Counted from the first letter of the stretch, positions 46,446 through 56,670 are shown. The stretch: 64,000 nt of DNA from Planctomyces sp. SH-PL14 (GCF_001610835.1 NZ_CP011270.1:1940001-2004000); one strand, 5' to 3'. The notes: generated from the sequence alone by a model not told the origin. Program-made: numbers and translations.

Positions 46446-48851
46446 TCAGTTCGGCATCGGCCCGCGGCCCCGACGGCCGCTCCCACTCCCGCTTCCGCCG
46501 CCAGGATAACCGCCGGGATATCCCCCGCCCGGGTAGCCGCCATAGCCGCTGCTGCTGCCGCCGCCGCCTCCCTTACGCATGACGCTCTTCTGGCGGGGAC
46601 CGTACATATCGCCGTAGCCGCCCGCCATTTCCGGCGAGACACCACCCAGGGCTCCGAGCCCGCTGGCATCGACCACCGCCATCGCCATGTCCTTGATCGG
46701 CTTGAAGTACTCGGCCTGATCCTTCATGTAGTCGCGAGCGGTCTTCTCCTCGCCTGCAGCCCGGACCGCGTCAATCAGCCGCAACCGGCCATCCCCTTCC
46801 GCCACCAGCGCCTGACTCGGAAGTCCCAGGTCGCCGCTCGACGTCGTGAACTTCAGGTCGCTGTGGTACTTGGTGTCGAGCTTCGTGTCTCCCGCCGCAT
46901 CGACGAGGAAGTCCCGCGAGGCGAAGGTGTATTCTTCCGTGTCGAACGTGCTCTTGGCCGGGTTGATGACTTCCGTCTTCTGCTTGCCGCCGATCGTCTG
47001 GCCGACGTAGGCATCGACCGCCCCCTGGATGACCGTCCCGATCTTGGAGTCCCACTGGAAGACGTTCATGCGGGCCTGCGGCATGAGCTTCTTGCTGTCG
47101 ACCGCGGAGACGAAGTAATCGACGTCCGGCTTGACGTACGCCGGCGGCGTGATTTCGCTCCACTTGCTCTCGCGGGTCTCTCCCTGCACCACCGTGGCGT
47201 CGCCGTTCGCTTCCGAGGCCTGGCGGCCGAAGTTCGGGTTGATGAGCTCGATCTTGGCCCGATACCGGTAGGTCTTCCCCGGCTCGACGGCAAAGTCGAC
47301 GTAGCGGAACAGGAGCAGTTCGCCGTCCACGGTCGCCCGCGTCCGGATCCACTCGGTGATCGTCTTGTCCTGATCCTTCTGATCCTTGCCCTGGAGCTTC
47401 TTCATCATCTCCTCGGGGGTAACCGGCCCGCCGCGGCCCGCCATACCCGGCCGCTGAGCATTCGTCACCATCAGGCCCGAGCCACCACCCATCTGTCCGC
47501 CATATCCCGGAGGAGCGTAGCCGCCGGAACCGCCGTAGCCCCCCGCCATCTCGGGCGCGACGCCGCCGTATCCGCCACCTCCATATCCGCCGCCCCCGTA
47601 GCCGCCGCCACCCCCGCCGGGGTAACCGCCCATGTACGACGAATCGAAAGCGGAGCCTCCGCCAAAGACTGCAGCCTGAACCTCACGGTTGTCGAACTGC
47701 ATCCCCGAGAAGCCTTTCCGCTCGATCTTCGGCTGTGTGGCGGCCTGCTGATTCTCGAGGTACTTCTCCAGGAGCTTGCGGTTGTACTCAAGCTGTTCGG
47801 CCACTTCCTTGGTCGACAGCTCGAACTTCTCGAGCGACGGATGCGTGACATCCTTGAACCACTGGCCGAAGACCCGCCGCGGCAGGGGCATCGTCATGAC
47901 GCCGTTCGTCACGGTCCCGGCGATGATCTCGGGGTCGAATCCATCGGACTTGCCCAGGACCTCTTCGGCGGAGGCCCGGTCAACAGGAGCCCAGTCGGTC
48001 CACTTGTCCTCGGCGGCGGAGACCAGCTCCTGCCGCTCCAGCGAGAAATCGATGATGTCGAAGGCCCGGGCCGCGTCGGTGAACGGACGCTGGATCGCTT
48101 CCGCAAACCGCCGGATCTGGTCCTTGACCGGGAACACCGCCCGGACGGCGACGTAGTGATAGCCCTCGGCTTCGACGGCCGGCCGGGCCGCGGCGGCCCC
48201 CATCTCTCCGGGAGCGCCCATGGCCGGCGGGGAGTAAAGATCGGGAGCGGTGTAGTTCGACAGTGCCCCGGCCATTTCCGGGGAGACCCCTCCGGCCGCG
48301 CCGAACTCGCCTCCCATCGGCCGCCGGCGGAACTCGTCGCGGATGTTGTCTTCAGGCTTCTTTTCTTCGGGCTTCTTTTCCGTCGTTTCGGTCGTCTGCT
48401 GAGCGGCGGCCAGCAGGGCGGCGGGAATCTTCTGGATCAGCACGCGGCCAGAGGTCGCGAGCGGCTTTTCCAGCCGGGCCAGGACCGGCTCCTTGAGCGG
48501 TTCCTTCCGCTGATAGAGCGGATGAGTGAACTTGGTCGACATCTCCATGTAAAACGGATACCCGTCCGTCCGGAACTCCCGGCGGAGATTGTCGTAGACG
48601 ATCTGCGCGGGGACCTGCTGGGCGGTGAGCTTGAACTTCTCCTGCTCCTCCACCGGCCACGTCCGGGCCTCGAGCTCGTTCTTGTTCTGCTTGACCTTGT
48701 TGGTGATCCGGTCCGGGGTCCCCTCAAAGTGCGACCACCGGGTCATTCCCAGCGTGGCGAGGCCGAGAAGAGCCGCCAGGCCAAACACGCCCTTTTCGGC
48801 ATGGTTGACCACGAGGGCCTTGATTCCCTTGTTGGATTTCTTGCCAGCCAT
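46446..48851 (-). CDS. Gly/Tyr-rich membrane protein of the PilM-operon, unknown function
   Basis: 801 residues. A basic N-terminus and a TM helix (about 20-37; KGVFGLAALLGLATLG) are followed by extracytoplasmic segments. Glycine-rich, low-complexity linkers (about 405-460, and the last 50 residues, made of GGY/PGG units) divide two more ordered parts (about 225-370 and 490-690). The nonapeptide GGV(S/A)PEMAG occurs three times, near residues 187, 429 and 736. AAGGTG lies 5 bases before the ATG. Third gene of a co-directional run headed by the PilM-PilN fusion, so it may belong to a pilus-like or envelope-spanning complex (inference). Confidence 0.75.
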   Translation of the reverse strand: MAGKKSNKGIKALVVNHAEKGVFGLAALLGLATLGMTRWSHFEGTPDRITNKVKQNKNELEARTWPVEEQEKFKLTAQQVPAQIVYDNLRREFRTDGYPFYMEMSTKFTHPLYQRKEPLKEPVLARLEKPLATSGRVLIQKIPAALLAAAQQTTETTEKKPEEKKPEDNIRDEFRRRPMGGEFGAAGGVSPEMAGALSNYTAPDLYSPPAMGAPGEMGAAAARPAVEAEGYHYVAVRAVFPVKDQIRRFAEAIQRPFTDAARAFDIIDFSLERQELVSAAEDKWTDWAPVDRASAEEVLGKSDGFDPEIIAGTVTNGVMTMPLPRRVFGQWFKDVTHPSLEKFELSTKEVAEQLEYNRKLLEKYLENQQAATQPKIERKGFSGMQFDNREVQAAVFGGGSAFDSSYMGGYPGGGGGGYGGGGYGGGGYGGVAPEMAGGYGGSGGYAPPGYGGQMGGGSGLMVTNAQRPGMAGRGGPVTPEEMMKKLQGKDQKDQDKTITEWIRTRATVDGELLLFRYVDFAVEPGKTYRYRAKIELINPNFGRQASEANGDATVVQGETRESKWSEITPPAYVKPDVDYFVSAVDSKKLMPQARMNVFQWDSKIGTVIQGAVDAYVGQTIGGKQKTEVINPAKSTFDTEEYTFASRDFLVDAAGDTKLDTKYHSDLKFTTSSGDLGLPSQALVAEGDGRLRLIDAVRAAGEEKTARDYMKDQAEYFKPIKDMAMAVVDASGLGALGGVSPEMAGGYGDMYGPRQKSVMRKGGGGGSSSGYGGYPGGGYPGGYPGGGSGSGSGRRGRGPMPN

Positions 48852-48940
48852 GGTTCACCTTCGTCGGAAATCCGCTGCGAGGTTCGTTCGCGAGCGGGGG
48901 AGTCGGACAAGAATCAGCGGAAGGAAGGAAACGTCGTCCG

Positions 48941-50725
48941 CTACTGGGGATTGGACGGCGGAGCCGCCGGCGGAGTTCCCGGATTCGCCGGAGCAGCGGG
49001 CGGTGCGGCCGCATCCGCCGCCGGAGCGGCAGGGGGAGTCGCCGCCGGGGGAGCCGCCGGTTCCCCAGCCGGCGGAGCGGCGGGGGCGGGCGGAGTCGCC
49101 GGGGCGGGTGTTGCCGGCGCGGGGGCCGGTGTCGCCGCGGGAGCCGCTGCTGCAGCCGCGGGATCGGTGGCCGGGGCGGCGGCTGGGCTGGCCGCAGGAG
49201 TCGCGGCCGGCATCGGAGCGGCCGGGTCGGTGGCCGCAGGCATCGGGGTCTCGGCCGGCGCGGCCCCTTCGGGGGCTGCCGCGACGTCGCCCATCGGGGT
49301 CGACTCCGGCGCGGCTCCCTCGGCCGGAGCCGCTCCTTCCTTCGGCGGGTTGTAGATCGTGATCGCCCCCAGCACATCGAGCTGGATCAGGTCCGGATTC
49401 TGGAGGGCTCCGTAGCGGTCCTCGACCTTCGGATAGTTCGGCAGGATCGCCGCCGCTCCCGCTTCCGGGGTCATGAGGCTGTTTCCACCGAAGCCACCCA
49501 TTCCTCCCATGCCGCCTCCGAACGAGGACGACTCTCCACCGGGCATCTCCATCCCGGGGCCGTACGCCCCGCCGAACGGCGAGCCGCTGTAGGCCGCGCT
49601 CCCCTCGGGGTTGACTCCCATCGGGTAGGAGTCCGGCCCCATCGGCATGCCGGGGGTGAACGCCTTTTCATGGGGATTGGGAGACATGTTGAACCGGACG
49701 ATCCGGACCGGCCAGGGGCGGTTCGCCAGGAGCGTCAGAAACTCGGGGATCTTCATCTGGCTGATGATGACCCGCATGTAGAAACCGCGTTCCTTGAACT
49801 CCCCTTCGGCGTTGCCGATGTAGCGGATCTTCTTGACCGCCGTGGCACCACCGCCGTAGGCCGCCCCGTCAGCGGGCATCGACATGCCGTCGGGCGATCC
49901 TGCCATCGCTCCATCGCTTTCCGGACCAAACTCTTCGGCCGGATTGACCATCGCTCCGCCGGCCTTCGGGCCGGCGGCAGCTCCACCACCACTCATCATC
50001 ATCATCGAGGGATCAGCGTAACCTCCCCCGTCGGCTCCGCCCGAGCCGGGCATCCCTGCGGCAGACTTCGGAACGGCGGTCCCCGTCCCGCCGAGGAGGC
50101 GGAAGAGCTCGATCGCCCGGACGGTCGCGTTGGCAGGACCGTCGGCATACTTGTTGGCGTCGCGCACAGCGCCCGCCAGCATCTGCATGAGCCACAGGTC
50201 TTCCTGCGCGTCCCACACCTCTTCGTTGCTGGTGGGACGGGTCGGGTGGAACACGGCGACCGTGAGGGCCTTCGGCTCGACGAACACCTTCGGCGTCCAG
50301 GAGATCCCTTTCATCGTCTCCGGAACCATCGGCTCCAGGGACTCGAAGAGCTTCTGGAACTGATTCGGATACTCCCGCTTGTAGGCGAACTTCGCCTGCA
50401 GGTTGAATTCACCGCGATAAGTCTTGGGGGCATCGCGGGAGACGATCGCCGGCCAGGTCATGAGCTTGGCCTGCTCGCCCCAGAGGCCTCCGACGGCCGA
50501 GTCGACGAGCTTCTTGTGCTTCTCGTTGACCGCCTTCAGCCCTTCGGCGAACCGCGTATTCGGATTGCTGGCCGTCGGGATGGCGCCCTCCGAGGCCTTG
50601 ATCTGATCTTCGCGGGCCTTGGTCGCGGCGCTCAGCGAGGAGTTCGCCGAGAAGTAGCCGTACAGGATCATCGGCAGGGCGAGGCCCAGCAGAATCCAGA
50701 AGCGGTGTTTCTTGATGGCGTCCAT
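48941..50725 (-). CDS. PilO-like membrane protein with long Pro/Ala tail
   Basis: 594 residues. One N-terminal TM helix (about 7-28; RFWILLGLALPMILYGYFS) and a helical segment lead into an extracytoplasmic region. Residues about 300-360 (KKIRYIGNAEGEFKERGFYMRV.. split; ISQMKIPEFLTLLANRPWPVRIVRF) resemble the ferredoxin-like domain of PilO/GspM proteins. The C-terminal 100 residues are almost entirely Pro/Ala/Thr, as in a wall-spanning stalk. Position, 84 bp after the PilM-PilN fusion, fits a PilO role, but the resemblance is weak and by eye. Confidence 0.65.
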   Translation of the reverse strand: MDAIKKHRFWILLGLALPMILYGYFSANSSLSAATKAREDQIKASEGAIPTASNPNTRFAEGLKAVNEKHKKLVDSAVGGLWGEQAKLMTWPAIVSRDAPKTYRGEFNLQAKFAYKREYPNQFQKLFESLEPMVPETMKGISWTPKVFVEPKALTVAVFHPTRPTSNEEVWDAQEDLWLMQMLAGAVRDANKYADGPANATVRAIELFRLLGGTGTAVPKSAAGMPGSGGADGGGYADPSMMMMSGGGAAAGPKAGGAMVNPAEEFGPESDGAMAGSPDGMSMPADGAAYGGGATAVKKIRYIGNAEGEFKERGFYMRVIISQMKIPEFLTLLANRPWPVRIVRFNMSPNPHEKAFTPGMPMGPDSYPMGVNPEGSAAYSGSPFGGAYGPGMEMPGGESSSFGGGMGGMGGFGGNSLMTPEAGAAAILPNYPKVEDRYGALQNPDLIQLDVLGAITIYNPPKEGAAPAEGAAPESTPMGDVAAAPEGAAPAETPMPAATDPAAPMPAATPAASPAAAPATDPAAAAAAPAATPAPAPATPAPATPPAPAAPPAGEPAAPPAATPPAAPAADAAAPPAAPANPGTPPAAPPSNPQ

Positions 50726-50808
50726 GGAAAAACTCGCGAGACGAGTGGTGTTCGAATTGATCGGTTCAAAACCCCGGTCACCCGGGTCGACGGACTACTG
50801 CGAGCGGA

Positions 50809-52992
50809 CTACTGAGGAGCGGCCGGGGCCATGGGGGCCGCTTCCGGCATCGGCGCGGCTCCGTCCATCGGGGCAGCACCTTCTCCATTCGCCGCGGCGG
50901 CAGCGGCAGCCGCCTTGGCGGCAGCAGCCTCCATCATCTTCGCCGCCTCTTCCGGATGGATCAGCTTGAAGTCCTCCGGAATCACGTCCGGCGAGACTCC
51001 CTCGGGAGCTTCCTTGCGCTCCTCCGGCTTGACCGGTTTGTAGACGAACTGGACCAGGAAGGTCGTCTGCTTGAGCCGCCGCGCCCCTTCGGGAAGCGGG
51101 ACGTTTCCGCCCGGCAGCGGAGTCACGGCCATCGGCATCGGGAAGTTCGCGTTCGGGATGACCGCCTTGTTCGGTTTCGTGTCGATCTGTCCCGCCGGCG
51201 TGTACATGATCGTTTCGGGCCTGTAGTCCATGATCGTGGCGTGGGAGATCCCCATCCGCCCCACGTCCCGGACCGGCCCTTCCCCGCGCTGGATCTGCCA
51301 CTTCTGGAGGTTCTTGACGAAGTAGTTGTGCAGGAAGAGAACTTCCTGCTCCTCCGGCTTGCCATCCGCGTGATGCCAGTGCGTCCCGGAGATCGAGACC
51401 AGGTAGCCTTCGCCTTCCGGTCCCGCTTCCTTCTGCTTCTCCGGCAGGTACTCCTTCTGGTGGGCCAGCGTGCTGAACCAGCCCCCGGCCAGGTCGGCGT
51501 ACTTCTCCGAAGTGAACGCCTTGATCGAGACCTGATACCGCTGCTCGATCGGCTTCTCGGCGGAGTCGACGTCCTCGCGGGGGACGCAGTCGTTGACGGC
51601 GTCGAACAGCTCCATCCAGGAGATGTCGCGGCGGTTCGCCACGGCGTCCGTAACCCGCTTGCGGTCCGCTTCGAACTGGCCCTGCTCCGCCGTGTAGGCC
51701 GAGTTGTATCCGCCGACCTGATCGACGAACCCCTTGGCCGTTTTCTCGGCCTCGACGAAGTCCGGATTGTCGACGTATGAGAAGGCCATCCCGTTGCCGA
51801 TCGTCGCTCCGGCGAAGCCGAGCATGAGTGCCGCGGCGGTCGCGACCGCCCAGGGCTTCTTGCTGCGGATGAGCCGCTCGCGGGAGATCTCCGGCGGGAG
51901 GAGCGTGGTCTGGATCGCCGTCTGCCCGAGCTGCTGGAGGGCGACGCCGTAGGGGACGGTGAAGCTCAGGACGTTGTCCGCGAAGAGCGGCGAGTTGATG
52001 ACCGAGTCGCCGGCGAGGGCCTTGAACGCCTCAGGACGCTCGACGTCGTACTGGAGGTTCTGCTGCAGGAACTTCTGGAGCCCCGCCAGCTTGAAGCCGT
52101 TGCCGACACCGATGACCTTGGTGATCTTGGCGGAGCGGTTCACGCTCGAGAAGAACCCGATCGACCGCTGGATTTCCGAGACGAAGTCGTTGAACACCGG
52201 CCGCAGGGCCTGGAAGACCGCTCGCGGATCCGGAGACTTCGTGGCGTTGCACTTGAGGTGCTCGGCCTTGGCGAAGCTGAGCTTCATCTCCTTGGTCAGG
52301 GCCCGCGTGAAGTGGTTGCCCCCGATCGGGATGTTGCGGACCCAGATCTTCTTGCCGTTCGAGACCATGAGGGTGGTGTTGTCGCACCCCATGTCGAGAA
52401 CGATGACGTGGTCGGCGTCCTCCGACGGCGTGCCGGGGCGCATCCCGAGCTCGTCGTAGGAGAGGACGTTGAAGAGCCCCAGCGGCGCGATCTGGATGAG
52501 TTCGACTTCCAGCTTGGCGCGCGTGAAGGGGCGGAGCTGGTTCATGACCTGATCGCGCTTCATGGCGAACAGGCCGACTTCCGCTTCGAGGAGGTAGCCG
52601 CTCTCTTCGATTCCCGAGCCGAGAGGCTGGTAGTCCCAGATCACTTCTTCGAGCGGGAAGGGGATCTGCTGGCGGGCTTCGTACTTGACGATTTCGCCGA
52701 GCTTGCTGACTTCAACGGGGGGGAGCTGGATGAAGCGGACCAGCGAGGAGTGGCCAGGGACCGAGAAGCCGATCATGTCCCCCTGCAGGTTGTTCCGGGA
52801 GAGGAACGTCTGCATGGCGTCGCGGATGATCTCTTCCGGAACGGCGTCCGGCTGGGAGAGGATCTTGGGGTACTGGACGTAGTCGAAGGCGGCGGCCACG
52901 ACCTGGCCGGTGCTCTCCGCGTAACGCAGCTTGATCGCCTTGAGGGCCGATTGCCCGATATCGATACCCCACGCGGCACGGCTGGGAGCCAT
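50809..52992 (-). CDS. PilM-PilN fusion protein of a type IV pilus-like system
   Basis: 727 residues. The first 360 are an actin-like PilM/SHS2 ATPase domain (WGIDIGQSALKAIKLR, VKYEARQQIPFPLEEVIWDYQ, VIVLDMGCDNTTLMV, VIGVGNGFKLAGLQKFL). QTTLLPPEISRERLIRSKKP then resembles the N-terminal lipid-facing motif of PilN and leads to one TM helix (about 380-402). Beyond it is a large extracytoplasmic part with a coiled coil and a C-terminal Ala/Met/Pro-rich tail. PilM and PilN are normally separate. AGGA sits 9 bases before the ATG. First gene of the run. Confidence 0.85.
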   Translation of the reverse strand: MAPSRAAWGIDIGQSALKAIKLRYAESTGQVVAAAFDYVQYPKILSQPDAVPEEIIRDAMQTFLSRNNLQGDMIGFSVPGHSSLVRFIQLPPVEVSKLGEIVKYEARQQIPFPLEEVIWDYQPLGSGIEESGYLLEAEVGLFAMKRDQVMNQLRPFTRAKLEVELIQIAPLGLFNVLSYDELGMRPGTPSEDADHVIVLDMGCDNTTLMVSNGKKIWVRNIPIGGNHFTRALTKEMKLSFAKAEHLKCNATKSPDPRAVFQALRPVFNDFVSEIQRSIGFFSSVNRSAKITKVIGVGNGFKLAGLQKFLQQNLQYDVERPEAFKALAGDSVINSPLFADNVLSFTVPYGVALQQLGQTAIQTTLLPPEISRERLIRSKKPWAVATAAALMLGFAGATIGNGMAFSYVDNPDFVEAEKTAKGFVDQVGGYNSAYTAEQGQFEADRKRVTDAVANRRDISWMELFDAVNDCVPREDVDSAEKPIEQRYQVSIKAFTSEKYADLAGGWFSTLAHQKEYLPEKQKEAGPEGEGYLVSISGTHWHHADGKPEEQEVLFLHNYFVKNLQKWQIQRGEGPVRDVGRMGISHATIMDYRPETIMYTPAGQIDTKPNKAVIPNANFPMPMAVTPLPGGNVPLPEGARRLKQTTFLVQFVYKPVKPEERKEAPEGVSPDVIPEDFKLIHPEEAAKMMEAAAAKAAAAAAAANGEGAAPMDGAAPMPEAAPMAPAAPQ

Positions 52993-53668
52993 GTTCGCAG
53001 TCCTCTCAGGATCGGAAATGTGATGTGCGACTTGGAGGAAGGGGTGTTCCCTTCCGGGATCCGTGAATGACGGAATCCGAGACTGTTCGGGCCGCCGGTC
53101 CCGGGGAAGTGGGACGGAAGGACGGCCTGACGAGTGCACCCGTTATGTTACGACACAATGGGTGCCCCAACCATCGTCCTCCCCGCGCCGCCCCTGGAAA
53201 TTCTGCTGAAAAGCTACTGCCCGTGATCGTGCAGCGTCAATTCTGGCTTCGGTTTCCGTCGTGGAAGGGTCGGAGAATCCGGACACTCTGGAAAGGTGTG
53301 ACGGCTGGAGTTGTCGGAAAGTTCCCGTTTTCGTGCCGAATCATTCTGCGTGCCGGGGGAGACACAAGAGGCCGATGCGTGATGGGCAGAGGCCCGAAAG
53401 AGCGTCGTTCCCAGAATCACCGCTTCTCAGTCCGCCGATCGACAGAGCCCGACAGGGAGGTTTTCGCCCACCGTCAGTCGACGCGCCAGTTCATCTCCTC
53501 TCCGTGATCTCTGCGCCTCTGTGTTTCCTTCCTCCGGAAGAGTTTTGAAACACAGAGAAACGAAGGACACAGAGAAGTGTCGCGGAGGCACCGGCCGCGG
53601 AAACCACCGCCGCGGCTCGGCTGGAGCCTCGCCCTCCCGGAGGCCGGCGAGAACGGTGTTCGGGCCGC
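52993..53668. other. Intergenic region upstream of the PilM-PilN gene
   Basis: 676 bp with no convincing gene. It should hold the promoter of the pil-like operon. The only structure noted is the inverted repeat at 53517-53557. Open frames here are short and unsupported. Confidence 0.5.
53517..53557. repeat. CTCTGTGTTTC hairpin
   Basis: An 11-bp perfect inverted repeat, CTCTGTGTTTC / GAAACACAGAG, encloses a smaller CTTCC/GGAAG stem. It lies about 110 bp past the stop of the WD40 gene, which runs toward it, so it may act as a transcript end, though no T-run follows. The CTCTGTG/CACAGAG pattern recalls other short repeats of the window. Confidence 0.6.
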
Positions 53669-56521
53669 TTACTTCGCCGCCTGCTGGGCGACCGGGGGAG
53701 CCGGCGGATCGAATTTCCCCAGCTCCTGGGCGTTCTTCCCGTTCCAGACCCGGATGATGCCGTCCTCGCCCGCGGCGATCACGACCTCCTCGTCCGGAGT
53801 CGCCGCCACGGTGTAGACGTACTCCGTCATCCCGCCAAAGGCCCGCACCTGCCCGCCGTTCTGGACGTTGTGGAACCGGACCGTCTTGTCTCCGCCGCCG
53901 CTCACGATCACATCGGACACCCCGACGAACCCGACCGACGTCACCTGCTTGGCGTAGTTGCTGATCGTCCGGGCCTGCTCGCCGGTTTCGACGTTCCAGA
54001 TCTTGATCGCATTGTCCGCCCCGCTGCTCGCCAGCAGGCTCCCGTCCGCCTTGAACGCGACCCCCAGGACGTGGCTCGTGTGCCCCTCGTACGACCGCAC
54101 AAGCTGCCCCGAGGCGACGTTGAACACCTTCACGAACTTGTCCGCGCCGCCGCTCACCAGGAACTGGCCGTCGCGGGAAAACTCGACGTCATAGACGGTG
54201 TCGCTGTGGGCGTCGGTGATCGGCTTTGCCAGCGACCGCCCAGCCACGTTCCACAGCAGGAGCTCCCCGGACCGCGACGGATCGCCGCCCCCGGTCGCCA
54301 GCCACTGGCCGTCCGGGCTGAACGCCAGCGCCAGCACCCGGTCCACAAAAGGGGACATCGAGACGTCGAGCGTGTTGTCCGGCTTCGCCCCCAGGACGGC
54401 GGCGAGGTTCCAGGTCGGCTGGACACTCCAGACGATCCCCTTCTGGTCCGCACTCCCGGAGAGCAGCGTACCGGCGGGCGAGAACGTCAGCGCCGTCACC
54501 GCTCCGCCGTGCCCCGTCAGCGTTTCCATGGGCTTGCCCGACGCGCTCCAGAGCTGAATCAGCCCGTCGTCGCCGCCGACCGCAATTGTCTTGCCGTCCT
54601 TGGAGAAGGCGACGGAGCGGACCGGCTTGATCCCCTGCGCGGCGGTCTGCTTCGCGGCGTTGGCGGCATCCTCCGTCTGCTTGGAGACCGCCTGAGCCCC
54701 TTCGAGCCGCTGCTTCGTCTCGATGACCCGCTTCTTGGCGTTCTCGAGCGACTGCTGGGCGAGCTGGATCGCCCGATCGGCGGAGGCGACCTGCTGCATC
54801 GCCGTGTCGCGGGCATCGGTCAGCTTCTTGAGGGCCGCTTCCGCGTCCTCCTTGGCCTTCTTGAGCGCCGCGTCATCCGGCTTGGCGGCGAGGGCCTCTT
54901 CGGCCGCTTTGACCTTCGGCTGCTCCTCGTCGACCTTTTTCTGGGCCTCGGCGGCCGCCTTGTCGACGTTGGTCTTGTTCTCCATCGCCTTCTTGAGCGA
55001 CTCCTCGCGGGCGGTCACTTCCTTCTCGGACTCCTTGACCGCGGTGTCCGCAAGCGTCGCCTTCGACTTGGCGACCGTCAGCTCCTCATTGGCCCGGAAC
55101 GCCGCCCGGTCGAGACCGGGGTTTCCCTTGACCTCGGCGACCTGCTGGCCGTTGCGGTTGATGATCCGCAGGTTTCCGTTCTCCCCGCCAATCGCCAGGA
55201 TCTGACCATCGGCCGAGACGCCGATCCCGGTCACCGGCGTGCCGAGGTTCTGGCTGAACGGCTGGCTCCCGTTGTCGAGGTTCCAGATCCGGTACGTGCC
55301 GTTCTTGTAGCCGGCGAAGATCTCGTTCGACGCCGGAAAGTGAACGAGCCCCGTCACCGCGCCGTCACCCGCCTTGAGCTCCTTCGCCGGCATTCCCGGC
55401 TCGGTCGCGCCGGCGGCGGGAATCGCCCAGGTCCGGATGCCGTCCGCCTGCCCGGCGATGAGCTGCATCCCGTCCTTCGAGAACAGGACCGCCGTGGCGG
55501 GGGCCGCGAGCTTGAGGTTCAGGGCCAGCTGACCGTTCTCGGCATTCCAGGTCCGGAGCGTGCCGTCTTCCGAGACGGTCGCGACCGTCTTGCCGTCGGG
55601 CGAAAAGGCCGCCCCGTGGACGACGTTCTCGTGCCCTGTCAGCGTTGCGCCCGGCTGGCCGTTCGTCAGGTTGAAGAGCCGGACCGTGTTGTTGCCGAGG
55701 ACGAGGGCCCCCCAGGTTCCGTCCGGACTGACCACCGTCTGGCTGACGTTCGCTCCGGCCGGAAGCTGGTGCGTCTGGACGTTGGCGATCCGCTGCCAGA
55801 GCTTGGTTTCCCGGTAGCCCCCCGAGGCGAGCAGGTTGCCGTCCGGGCTGAAGGCGAGCGAGTGAACGAAGTCCCGATGCGCCGTCCCGACGCCGTACAT
55901 CGGCTTGCCGTCCTGCTGGATCGTCAGGAGGGCGGGGTCGGTGAGCTGGGCGACTTCGCTCTTGGTCGTGAGGTCGTAGACGACGATCCGGTTGGCCCGG
56001 CCAGCGGCGACAAACCGCGCGTCGGGCGAGAGGGCGATGCTGAAGACCGACCGGACCGACGGGGGAATCGCCTGCCAGTTCACAACCGACGACGGCGGCG
56101 GGGCGTTACCGACCTGGGCCCCTTCTTCGATCCACTTCCGCAGGATCCCGAGCTGCTGCGGCGTGAGCGGCTTGGCCTCGGCCTTGTTGGGCATCGGCGG
56201 CATGACCGGGTCGTTGGCCCGGGCCGCGAGTTCGTAGAGCAGGCTTTCATCCGGTTTGCCGGCGACGACCGACGGACCGCTCGCTCCCCCCTTGAGGATC
56301 GAGGCGGGGCTTTCCAGGACGAGGTCGCTTTCGCTCGTCTGGACGTTGTGGCAGGCGAGGCAGTTCGCCTCCAGGAACGGGAAGACGTCCTTGTAGAACT
56401 CGACGGGCCGTCCGAGCTGCGGATCGACCGGCTGGATCGCCTTGGAAGCGTCCTGGGCCGCCAGGGCCTGCGGAAGGAGGGACGCGCACAGCGCCAACAC
56501 GGCGAAACGTCGCTGCAGCAT
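53669..56521 (-). CDS. Secreted planctomycete cytochrome c/WD40 protein with coiled coil
   Basis: 950 residues. A signal peptide (LAVLALCASLLPQALA-type) is followed by a planctomycete cytochrome c domain with one heme site, CLACHN, about residues 30-125. WD40-type blades run from about 140 to 395 and again from about 510 to 940 (SPDARFVAAGRANRIVVYDL, SPDGKTVATVSEDGTLRTW, SRDGQFLVSGGADKFVKVFN). A charged Lys/Glu/Ala coiled coil (about 395-505) separates the two blade sets. The likely location is the periplasm; the heme suggests electron transfer, but the partner is unknown. ATG at MLQRRF. Confidence 0.9.
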   Translation of the reverse strand: MLQRRFAVLALCASLLPQALAAQDASKAIQPVDPQLGRPVEFYKDVFPFLEANCLACHNVQTSESDLVLESPASILKGGASGPSVVAGKPDESLLYELAARANDPVMPPMPNKAEAKPLTPQQLGILRKWIEEGAQVGNAPPPSSVVNWQAIPPSVRSVFSIALSPDARFVAAGRANRIVVYDLTTKSEVAQLTDPALLTIQQDGKPMYGVGTAHRDFVHSLAFSPDGNLLASGGYRETKLWQRIANVQTHQLPAGANVSQTVVSPDGTWGALVLGNNTVRLFNLTNGQPGATLTGHENVVHGAAFSPDGKTVATVSEDGTLRTWNAENGQLALNLKLAAPATAVLFSKDGMQLIAGQADGIRTWAIPAAGATEPGMPAKELKAGDGAVTGLVHFPASNEIFAGYKNGTYRIWNLDNGSQPFSQNLGTPVTGIGVSADGQILAIGGENGNLRIINRNGQQVAEVKGNPGLDRAAFRANEELTVAKSKATLADTAVKESEKEVTAREESLKKAMENKTNVDKAAAEAQKKVDEEQPKVKAAEEALAAKPDDAALKKAKEDAEAALKKLTDARDTAMQQVASADRAIQLAQQSLENAKKRVIETKQRLEGAQAVSKQTEDAANAAKQTAAQGIKPVRSVAFSKDGKTIAVGGDDGLIQLWSASGKPMETLTGHGGAVTALTFSPAGTLLSGSADQKGIVWSVQPTWNLAAVLGAKPDNTLDVSMSPFVDRVLALAFSPDGQWLATGGGDPSRSGELLLWNVAGRSLAKPITDAHSDTVYDVEFSRDGQFLVSGGADKFVKVFNVASGQLVRSYEGHTSHVLGVAFKADGSLLASSGADNAIKIWNVETGEQARTISNYAKQVTSVGFVGVSDVIVSGGGDKTVRFHNVQNGGQVRAFGGMTEYVYTVAATPDEEVVIAAGEDGIIRVWNGKNAQELGKFDPPAPPVAQQAAK

Positions 56522-56670
56522 GGACGGGGGCTTTCGAACGGAGGGGGCAGGACAGGAAGAGACGCATGGTCTCGGCAGGACCTGTCGCGGGTGAATCGCC
56601 TTTCCCGGGCAGGCATAAGCATCTTCGAATGCGACCTCTCCCTTGTCCAGCCCCAGCGTCCCGCTGGACT

